Below, piece after piece: positions 23,730 to 34,600 of a stretch of DNA of 64,000 nt. This DNA comes from Sphaerolaimus hirsutus (Eukaryota; Nematoda; Chromadorea; Monhysterida; Sphaerolaimidae). The translations under genes were made by a program, and so were the position numbers. Every line of letters begins with the position of its first letter. The stretch's first letter is position 1. The notes under the pieces are model-generated. The model ran no database searches. It worked only from the letters and a program-made list of their open reading frames with translations, and was not told the origin of the DNA. The DNA is taken from positions 16,581,147 through 16,645,146 of the forward strand of contig OZ038457.1 in the NCBI GenBank assembly GCA_964036195.1, in the 5' to 3' direction.

Positions 23730-24172
23730 TCATCCGAAACAGGGTATCTCCACCCTCAAATTGGTAAAATTTCACTCGAAACAGGGTATCTCCAAAAAAA
23801 GCCACCAAAAATTTCACTCGAAACAGGGTATCTCCACCAACGGAAAAAATCATCCGAATTACAGTATAGATTTGAAGGAATGTGTCCAAATTCCCATACA
23901 AAACAGAAAAAATCATCCGAATTACGGTATAGAATTCCGTACCAGTTTTGGAAAAAAATCATCCGAAACAGGGTATCTCCAAAAAAATCTTTGTCCGAAA
24001 CAGGGTATCTCCACTCAAAATTTACTCTCAAGTGAGGCCATTCTCATGGAGTGGCACCATTGACTCCAAAACGGTGCACCACCACCGCCCAGTAAATCCT
24101 ATGTACCAAGTGGAGATACCCTGTTTCGAGTGATTTTTCATAAAAAATCACTCGAAACAGGGTATCTCCACT
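23730..24172. repeat. Array of GAAACAGGGTATCTCC motifs
   Basis: At least six direct copies (about 23738, 23779, 23819, 23966, 23997, 24152) and one inverted copy (about 24111), often preceded by TCACTC or CATCC. Spacing is irregular. No coding frame accounts for the conservation. Confidence 0.6.
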
Positions 24173-25854
24173 GAATCTGCTGACCTGCTGTCAATCAAAT
24201 CATCATAGCTCCAGCGATATACAAATCATCATAACTCCAGCTATATACGTCGGCCGCAGGGTCGAAATTATGGAAAATGTAGATAAGTTTATAAGCTTTT
24301 CAAAAAGTTGTGGGCAAGGGTTATCCTTTGAAAATTGCCCGCTCGGGCCAACGTTGAAGTTTCAAATGCGATTTTGGAAAAACCTAAAATGATGGAGATA
24401 CCGACATTCGGAACTAGAAGCCTCAATTACTTGCGGTCGCTAGCACTTGCAGATGGAGTTTGCTTACGGCGCTCGGTGTTATTTCGATCACCTGTGCTAT
24501 TTTCGAATCTTTCATTACTTTGCAGGGCTGGCGGGAAGTGCAGTACCATGTTTTGGTTCTGTGCCAACTGGCGGTGGCGAGCGGTGTCGCGTTTTGGCAT
24601 CGCTCTGCTGCGAGCCTGATCCACTAGCGGCGCCCAGTCTTGGCGCTGGTTTCCTGCGTGGCGGCGCCGCGTCTTGGCGCTGCCTTTCGGACGGACATCT
24701 GGTGCAGTTTTGCGGTTCACGCCGATTTATGCTGTTTTTTTTGCTTTTTTATTGTATGGTATGGAAAAATTAAAGCTGCGTCTTTGGTAGTTTGTGAATT
24801 TAGGCTGACGTCTCGTAATTTGTGCTAGGCCCTTTTTGTGGGTTTGCCGTTTTTTGTGGGTTTGCCGTTTTTCGTGATGGTAAGGGCTGTTTTTATATTT
24901 TCAGAGGTCGTTCGGAAAGGATATTGTTTAGAACCCTGAATACGTTGCCCACACAATAATCAAAATGGCTGGGGTCGCGGTAAGGGACCTTGCTGTAGAA
25001 AATTATTAGCTAGGGGTTTCGTAGATTTAGACCTATGACTTATATTCTACACCTTTGATTCACGCGTTAAAGACGGAAAATGGAGAAAAATCGCTAAGAT
25101 TAAGGAGAATGGTGACTCCTAGCGAAAATCAAACCATAAGCTCCAAAATTTATCGCCTATCGCAGAACAAATATCCTCGGCACCCCTCGCTGAAAAACTT
25201 ATTTTGTCATTTTTATTTAGGTAGGTATTTCAACTCGTCTACATTCTGCCATGTGTATGTATGTACGTGTTATACGGTAAATCCTCAAGTAATTCTTCAG
25301 GGCATTTATTGATTACAGTTATTTTTATCACATTAACAGGGGGATTATTCGAGAAATTACCGTATCCCATTTTTATTCAGCATTCTACGGTGTTCCGGAT
25401 GTTGTGTGCGTTTTTCTTTTAGGTTCATCTTTGTTTGCTATGGTAGGCTCTGTTCAAGTAAATACCTAGGTGTTTGTAAAAAAAATCTCGGCTTTGATGA
25501 ATCAGTATCTCTAAAAAATATATTATATAAATTATTGTTAAGACGCCAGATATAGGTACTCGGTGGACGTGATGCTGCACCCGCACGTAATTATGTCTCA
25601 CGTTGGAAGCGTGCCAGTGATAACTAGAGCACGCATACTTTGTGAAAAGATAGAAACGTGAATTTTTGGTAATACGTTTTATGATAATGTATCACGTTTT
25701 AACTTTTTGGTGAAAATTTCATGCGTTGAATATCATTGGTACGCTTCCAGCGGGAACCACGATCGCAAGGTTTAAAGTTACTGTAGCATGCTTGAGGTTT
25801 ATTCCCGATTTCCTTTGTCGAAAATTGTTGGTTTTGAAATTAACAGCAAGAGAT
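24173..25854. other. Unassigned interval
   Basis: A GGCGC-rich zone at 24540-24710 and a small G-like fragment at about 25272-25366 (ends ACGGTAAATCCTCAAGTAAT and CGAGAAATTACCGT). No gene recognised. Confidence 0.3.
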
Positions 25855-26305
25855 TACCGTATTTCCTCGAAATACCCCCCCCCTTGAAATACCCCCCCCC
25901 TCGTTTGACCCCCCCCCTCTCGAGACCACTATGAAACAATCACCCCCCCCCTCGAAATACCCCCCCCAAATTGAGTGTAAAGGGAACGTACATGACAATA
26001 ACTGTAGTTTGTGTTCTGTGTACTGCAGAACACACGTTAAAACAATGTCGGTGTCACGTTAGAACAGTGTACATACCATCTACATACTAATATTAGTCTA
26101 CAGAACCTTATAAATGGCGTTTTTTGTTGCATTTTTCGACGTCTGCGTACGTTTCAGACGACAATTTCGTACTTGGTTTTCAAAAATTTTCTTCTGAAAC
26201 AATCACCCCCCCCCTCGAAATACCCCCCCCCTCGTTTAACCCCCCCCCTCTCGGGACCACTATGAAACAATCACCCCCCGGGGGGTATTTCGAGGAAATA
26301 CGGTA
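25855..26305. mobile_element. Family G element
   Basis: CCGTATTTCCTCGAAATACC with a long C run at the left, mirrored at the right and flanked by TA (25855-25856 and 26304-26305). The core around CGTCTGCGTACGTTTCAGAC matches the copies at 13808 and 54129 in opposite orientation. Confidence 0.75.
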
Positions 26306-27098
26306 GATTAACTTATTAGCGATCGCTAATAAGTTAGAGATCTCTCAGTGGCTAGATAGGAAACTGGATATCCCAGAATTTGGGATTAGGTGGGTGTGGC
26401 AAAAAAATCAGCAAAATTGTCAAAAAGCTGTGTAAGGTGAATCTCTCGAAATTCGTTTTAGACCAAACAGCTTTTTCGACCATTTTGCAAAAAAAATCTT
26501 CCTTTTCTCGAAAGCAAGCGGTATCAAAATGCTGTTAAAGAAATTAAAATCTGATTGTTTTAAAATGGTCTGAGGGAGAAGGAAAAAATATTTTTATCGA
26601 GGGTTACACTGGTGGGTGGTACGTGGATGCAGAAGGCGTAAAGTACGGTGGTTCAAATTCCTGCAATATGCCTATTGGTGTCCCTTTATTCCATAAATCA
26701 ATATTTTAAAAAATGCAATTCAGCGCCAAAACGTTCGAACGTTGAAACAAAATTTTCAAAAATACTGTGCGACATCATGTATTGTTTTGTCTACTGTAGA
26801 CCTATAGTGGCATGGGGTGCCGTTTCCTGTTTTCCGGCCCCATCAATATGTTAGATTCCTACTAGGTATATAAATTACCTGGAAATTTCAGGAACGGAAA
26901 ATTATACCTACATGCTTAAAAGTGCTAAAATGCTTAAAGGACTAGAAGATTATCCAATCTGGGTGCGAAATAAATATTTTGCCCGCTGTATATTCGTCTG
27001 TAGATAGTTACACATGTCTTTTTCCATGATTGATGTCTTATGGGCAGTTTTAGAAAAAGAAAATTCTATACAAAGTCAGTTGGCACCGTTCCAACAAA
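26306..27098 (+). promoter_or_regulatory. Presumed upstream region of PI4KA
   Basis: About 0.8 kb between a G element and the PI4KA start codon. A TATATAAAT string lies at 26867-26875, about 230 bp before the ATG, and could be a TATA box or chance. No other element or gene seen. Confidence 0.25.
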
Positions 27099-28685
27099 AT
27101 GGAGGATTCCTTCACGTTTCGAAATCTGCGCAGCCTGGCGTCAACTCTGGCGCGTTCGGAGAAAACATCTGTTGTGCAGGTTGCAAATTAGAATTGCTGT
27201 GTTAATTAGACGGTCAAGCGGACAAGTTTACATTTTCAGGTCAATCAGCTGTTGATTGGCGCGGGGCCAAAGTTTCGTGCCGATGGCGATGCCTCTGCCA
27301 TAGTTTTGAATGCTGGTGGTAGGAGCGCGGTCGTTTGTACGGGCATTTATCTACTGGAATCTGGCGGCAAGGTTTGTTGTTTCGGTCTGTGTTTTTATGT
27401 TGCAGTTTTTCACAGGTGTTAGTTTGGAGTGAAAATGTTATGAAAATTAGCGGTCCTAAGTAGGGTTCAAACGAAGCGGTCCTAAGTAGGGTTCAAACGA
27501 TATATCGTATTGAATATTGGATATCGGCCATTTTTTAATATCGAAAATTTTTTAAAAAATATCGAATATCGACCATTTTTTCAATATATCGAACCTATAT
27601 TGTGTCCCTAAAAAAGTTATCATTTTCATTTTGAGATATTTATGATTGATCTGATGTGCTTGATCTGATCTGAAAATTGTAAAAGATGAGTAAAGGTAGA
27701 GTACTTATAATGTCATTTTTGTTGGAGTGCTAAATTTGAAGCCAGAAAATGCTGATATTCTATTTTTTGCAACATGCCCTTAAGCAATTAGGTTATCACT
27801 ATGAACTGTAATATCTACCAATTGTTATTTGTCTGATACACATTGATTCATCATGTTTTTTTCTACATGTTCTACTTTTGAGTGATGTAAACCTTGTTAA
27901 AATCACTTGTACCATTCACATTTAACTAAAGAGATGATTAACCATGCGTGCAACCATATGAAAATACAATATGTCACTTGAAATATGCCTTGCTATACCA
28001 AAAGCAAATCCCAATATCGAATATCGAATATCGACCATTATTTAATATCGAATATCGATATCGAGGATCCATATCGTATCGATATCGAATATCGAGTTTC
28101 AGAAAAAAATATCGAATAACGATATCGAAAAGTCGTATCGTTTGAACCCTAGTCCTAAGCAAAAATTTGCATATAATTTTTCAAAAATCGCTTCAAATAG
28201 CTTGCGATTTGGCGGAGGGGGTCCAGCTAATGAGCCAAAAATTTTGCCTCCGTGATAGCTGAGTGGAAGATAGATCTGGGGGGGGGGGCGGTTATCCTAA
28301 CATCCATTTTAAGACCCCTGCACAACAACACAACTTACTAAACCCAGCACATGGACGTTTGCCTGCCCTACCTTCTCAAAGTTTTTTCATCGCTCGCTGA
28401 TTTGCGTTGGACTGAAGAGTCAGTCTCCTGCTGCAGGGGAGACCGTGAGTTACTTTGGTCGTGTGTTTTTTTGGTTAGCGAATAGTAATGTGAAAGCGTT
28501 GACATTTGGCGCCGAAATCTCAGCTATTGTTTACATCACTGGTCGCGGTTCTCTAAAAACCAGACAATGAAATCTGAAATTTGGCCGCTTTTACTTCAGG
28601 CATTCCAACGTGCGAGAAGTTTACGCTCTGTTTGTCTACTATATTGTCCGACATTGCCTCCCGCTGGTCACAGCACAGGAACAAA
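27099..28685 (+). CDS. PI4KA: PI4KA exons 1-4 (N terminus, residues 1-132)
   Basis: Exons 27099-27179, 27240-27371, 28348-28444 and 28600-28685. They encode the N-terminal helical region, including [36 protein letters not shown] and [12 protein letters not shown], each aligning with the human protein in order. Intron 1 is only 60 bp. Intron 2 (27372-28347) is mostly a family C element plus a family B fragment. Confidence 0.9.
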
Positions 28686-31600
28686 GTGCGTTGTTTTTTC
28701 ACTAAGTTTCCTGTTATTTTTGAACATTCTGTCACATTTTTGCATGTCTAACCTAGGATTTTTGTTGCAAACCTAGGGTTGGCCGATGTCTTTTTAAACG
28801 TTTTTTTTTTAAACCGACGTCCGAAATATTTTTTTTTTTAAACATCGGCCGAAATTTTTAGTAGTAAGCACTAGGTATTTTGCAAAATTTTTGCGCGCAA
28901 GCGCGCATTTTCACACACAAATTGACATTGGTGGTTGTTTTCATTGGTTTTGTGGCATTTTTAGTATCAAAGCAGCCATTTCTATGTGCTACCATGGGTT
29001 TAACAGCCGTCATATGTTGCTAGGTGATGTGCTTCCATGTACCTCCACAGTGTGTAACTTCACTCCCAAAGTAACAACCTCCTTTTATAACCTTGTTTGA
29101 TCACTATTCCACCATGCCAAACTTCACCTGAAGTCATGAACATTCGACTATAAGGCGATACACGAACATGTCGACGAAAAATGGATATTTTTGACACAAA
29201 TCACCGCTTATAATGCTATCCCATGGCTCCACAGCCATTACATGGTCATATATAACATCACAGAGTATTGCCACTGTCTGATATACCTTTACATGTTGAC
29301 ACAACGTCATATCTGGGAGCTTTAAAAAAAAAACGTTTAAAAAACATCGAGTTAAAAAAACTTTTTTTTCCAACCCTAAACAAACCTGCAGATTATCGCC
29401 GAGCAAATGGAGCTGCTGTCTGCATTAGTTGCTGAAATTGAAAGTGGCTGCGACGCTGACACATTGGACTTCACGCGTAAAGGTTCGCTTCTCGGCCGAC
29501 ATCTTGATGTTTTTTCAAGGTGTTAAAAAGGAGAGGCGTTTCGCAGTGTCGCTGGTTCAACGCACCTGCGTTCTAATTGGTATCATCCGCTCATTGGGTC
29601 GATATTCGGCTCCTGTTCAGTGCGAAACTGATAAAGTGACAGCTTCAGAGGATGATCAAGGCGAGGATTTGCGAGCTGAGGAAAGCGACGTTTTGCCGCT
29701 GATCTGCCGAATTTTTCCTTGTCCCTTCGAGCTGCGCGGATCGAAGGATACTGAGCAAAATGATGAGGCGGTGGAAAGAAGGCGGAGTCTGCAGAGGGCC
29801 CAGCTGAATGTGGTGCACTCTAGACGGTTGGGTACATTGGGGTAAAGGGGCTAGCTTTGTTTTTATCTTGTGTCACCCCTAGTGATGTAAAAAGCGCCTG
29901 ACTATTGGCGCCAAAAGCGACATGGCGCTTTTCCGTAGCACAGCACCAATGACGTCACAGCAAAAAGGCGCCAAGCGCCATGGCCCTTTTTGCTTTGGCG
30001 CTAGCGCCATGGCGCTTTCACGTCACTAGTCACCCCCAATTAAGTTATTCTCGCTTTATATCCCACTTGAACCCACTGAACTGATTTAAAAAAATTTAAT
30101 TCAAAACGGTGATTGATTGATTTTCCCCTATCTCTACTAGACTAGTTTCATAACCCTTAAGATGCTTTAAAACGTATATAAATATCGAAATAAGAAAAAA
30201 TAGTAGTTTTATAGGAAAATACAAATTGTATAAAAATATGCATTGAATCAAATATTTACCACCGAACTCAGTTCACTTTCACCCGTGGCGACCGTGAACC
30301 GAATTCATTCGACGGCGCTGATGCAATCGGCTGTCGGCTACGGCACGAGTGTCGCGCGTGCAGATCCCCTCCAAGCGCAGTCCATGCCGCTGTCGCAGCT
30401 GCTGTTCAGCGTGCACGTGAGCAGCTACTGCGCTGTGAACTGCCTCGCGTCCAGCGAGGACATTGACCAGAACGGGTTCAGGGACACTTCGTGGATGGGC
30501 AGGTTTGGCCTGAAGCTTACCCAACAGGAGCTGGTCAATGTGCTGAATTTGGTGGGTGTTGGTTTGGTTATCGTCTTTGCACTGTTTCACCAGTCCATTA
30601 TCATTTTCTGTAAAAGTGCGCTCTTGCCCGCAAGCAAAATACCTAGTGAATAAATACCGAAAATTTCAACCGCCGTTTTAAAACACTGTTTCGATGCTTT
30701 TGTTCTTTATTAAAAAACACTTGTTAAAAAACTATCATAAAAACCCTGGTCATCCTTTTAGTATTTACCGTGTGACAATGCTGTTTCCCACTGAATGTTC
30801 GCTGTTGTAATCGCAGGTGCGCAAACTGCTAGGCAAAAGATTGCTCGACAAGCTGGACAACCACGCCACCGATGTCTACATGGTTCGTTTATTTCTAGAC
30901 GTAGACATCATTTACGACAATCACTCGTTCATGAAGTGACAGACTGTCCATTTCGCAGGGTGCAACCATCGCTCGTTTCCCGTACAAGACATTTGGCGAG
31001 GCGCTCAAATTGGCATGTCTCCAGCTGCTGCGCGATGCGCTGCAGCCGTACGAGAAAATACCTGCGTTCAGCGATGGCGCCAGTCCGCAGGTGCCCATCG
31101 TGGCTGGAGTCAAGTACCACGTGGATATACCCAAGGTTTTCATGCAGGATGTGAGTTTGCGAATGTGTCGCTTTTTGTGGTTTTTGATGGATTGTAGGGT
31201 TGGGTCTTTACTCCATATGTTTTTAACTCCCAATTTTTAGATAGCGATAAATACGTTGACTCGACTCTGCCGCCTCCACTCAATTTTTTGCTCCAATATG
31301 TTATCATTTTGCAAGTGAACGCCGCGCAGTTACACGCTCTGGCCTACCAACTATACACCACATCGACGCAACAATCGTCGACCAACGCATCCTTATCCGA
31401 GCCAATTGCGCTGGCTCCGAGCTCGCAGACGGCGGGCGGCAGACAGTCCAAACCGGTCAGGGAGCTGGCGGTCAACAAGCACAAGCTGACCGTGTTGGCC
31501 AACGCGACTTGCCTCGAGCTGCTCGTCTGGGGCGCGCTGGTGCCAATCCCAGACCTTGTAAAAATGCCCTGAAAAATGTCAAATGGCATGCAAAGTGTCA

Positions 31601-34600
31601 AAAGTCATGTAAAATGCCCTGCAAAATGACAAACGTACGTTTGCCATTTTGCAAGGCATTTTACACGACTTTTGACACTTTGCGTGACATTTGATATTTT
31701 ACATTGTATTTTAGATGCTCTGAGACTGCCCCTGGACGAGACCGAGGCGGAAAGTTTGAGCCAGAGAATCGTGGATAGGCTGATGCAGGCGCACCACGGC
31801 ACTAGGTATGCTATTAGTCACCTGCCGCTGCTCAGCGTCAGTTTGGAGGTGTGTTCGGCTGGGGGTACCAGAATTTTCGTTGTTTTAATTGCTCTGGGGT
31901 TTCTCGTGTGGTGTGCATTAAGCACTGACCTTTAACTGATAGTTGAGTGTTTCAATTAAGCTGCAACGGTACACGGAAATCGAGTATATTTTTAGATCGA
32001 CCATCGTTGCAACTTCTATGGAACCTTTGAAAGACTAAGGGTAGCCGATAACTGTAAAATCGAATTCATTCGCGATATTTTTGGAATGTCACCTGATTTG
32101 TATCTGCATCCGAAAGGCGCTGGGCAAGCTGTCGGAACAGTTCCCGTCGGTCGCGGCAACGACTATAGTTCCAGCACTAATCGAGTTTATCACTGCACCT
32201 TCGCCGCTGTTGATCAAGCTAGCCGGTATAGATGAAAAACACGTGCGTTTGACTATGGATGGCCGGTGTTTTTTTAAAGGTTTAAAAAACAACGGTTTAA
32301 AAAATAGCTGAGCGGGCCTCCAGGAAAGATCGATAGCTGGCCAATAGGAGACCGTGATGCAGTTGTGGCCTCTACTTCTTAGAGTCATTAAACTACTATA
32401 TTTTCTCTACACTTTTTCTGAGAGATTTAATTATACATTATTTTCGAGATTATATATAAAAAATTTTTGAAAAATAATATTTCCTGAAGACCACCACTTT
32501 TCCCCTCCCCAACTGTGACTCGGACGATCCCTTTACAGCCCGAGGGCGATCACGCGGCGCCCAACCAGCTGGCGCCGTGCGACATCTCCGGCGCGGCCAC
32601 CACGCCCGTGGAGGGCGGCAGCAGCGTGGCGCACGCCTCCGACAGGCAGGACAGGCGCGACCGGTGTTTCGCCATACTACGGTCCGCGGCAATTCGAGGC
32701 CTAACTCGTGGTTTGGCCGCTGGGTTGACTAGAGATCCAGAGTGTGCGAGGGCTTGTTTGGCCAGTGTGTCTACCAGACTATATATAGCTAAGGTAACTG
32801 TGACTTGCGCTGTCCGACCAGGGGGCAGTCCCGGACCCTGTAAAATGACCAATGTCATGCAGTGCCAAAAGTCATGTAAAATTGCAAACGTACGGTTTTC
32901 CATGTTATACAGCGCGTTTTACGTGACTTCTAACACTTTGCATAGCGTTTGACGTTGGACAGAGCATTTTACAGGGTATGGGTTTGGCACCTGGTACTAA
33001 CCCCGCATCTTGTCAAGTGATAACCGGTGTTTTAGTGCAGGATGTGAAGGAAAACCGTTTAAAAAATAAAACACGTTTTCAAGAGGCAACGTTTTTTTTA
33101 TAAGTATGCGCCCAAAATTATTTATGTCTTGGTCGAGAATGCGCGAGCTGGATACTTATGTATGCACTTTCACAAAAAGAAAAATATTTTGAAAAAAAGG
33201 CGGAGTCGCGTACAAACGAGGAATGTTTTTCCCGGAATGTTTTTTTTCTTTGTTGAATTATATTTTTTTAACGATGACGTCATGATGGAGTGGTTCCTTC
33301 AGAAAAATGCATAGCGTGCGGTCCGCCGAGTATATGTAGTTTTTTTCTTCAAAATAGAATGAGCCGTAAGAACGGACGGGACGATTCACTCTTCGAGTAT
33401 ATCACCCTTCGATATCGATATCGATTTTTTAAAAATTGCTATATCGATGTTTCAATTTGAAGATGTTTTTACCTAAATACGATTGACAAGATGTGGGATT
33501 GGCCGTGTTTCAGTAAAATGATTGTCACATCGAAATCCTAATTTTCACTGCAGGAGTTCGAAGGTGTAAGTTCTTTCCACGGTTTGAATACTTTTACGGT
33601 TTTCTCCTGAATATTTGTTACGATCACCGGTACAATTTTTTGCATCCACGGAAGCATGCATTCCATATTTTATCAGAAATTTTTTATCGACATTCTTTCA
33701 TTCGCCGTTCGATAAGCCCACACAGGTATATTGGCGCCACACACGCTGGATGTCAACTGATTTCGTGTCAACTAAATATTAGTGAATTATGTTGTTTCAA
33801 CTTTCCTATCTGATAGAGCATAGTTTGTTTTACATCATGACACTTAATTTTCACTGTTTCTGTCAAGTGCAGGGGTCTCCTAGGGGGGGGGGGGGCTGGG
33901 GGGGCTGCCCCCCCCCAAATCGGCCAGCTATCTATCTATCCCGGAGGCCGCTCAGCTATCTATCTATCCCGAGGCAAAATTTTTGGCTACTACCCGTATC
34001 TATCTGGGGTAGTTTTCGACTTAAATTTTGCCTTAAATTCGACTCGGTAAATTTTGCCCTAATCTTCGCTCAAAATTGCTAATTCTCGCACCTTTTTATA
34101 GTTTTTCACCTTCAAAATCGTGTTTTTTTGGCTATATACATGGTTATATACGTATTTTTAGCCATTTTACACCTGCTTTTGGCTACTTTTAACCTATTAT
34201 TAGCGATTTTTCCCCTTTCTGCCTTCTTAACCTTCAAAAAGCCTATATGTTGTGCCCCCCCCAGCCCTCCCCCCCCGAAATTTTTTCAGCTATTTATCCC
34301 TCCGGAGGAGCGATTTGCTATCTATCCAGCCCCCACGAGGGCCAAAAAATTGGAGACCCCTGGTCAAGTGTCATGCTTTTAAAAAGTTTGTTTTGTTATT
34401 TGGTTGACATTGAGTTGACACGTATTTGCGCTGTCAACTAGCGTGTGTGGACCCATTGACGCAGCGGGTTTACACTGTTTATTCACTTTCAAATACCTCA
34501 CACTCAACGATAAGCACACATATGTATACTCACGCGACACGCAGGCGTCCGACACTCAATCGCTCCTGGTGTGCCGCAACGCGATCACGGCGCTCGGCGG

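Noticed and set aside
24447-24773. Overlapping frames on both strands in a GC-richer patch
   Set aside because: The GC comes from GGCGCC repeats. Neither strand gives a recognisable domain or splice sites.
29134-29406. Recurrent similar open frames (for example at 7200, 10700, 17369, 28891, 58626, 59020)
   Set aside because: They are the same family A MITE body read in the same frame. Copies contain stops and indels at varying places, so no protein is conserved.
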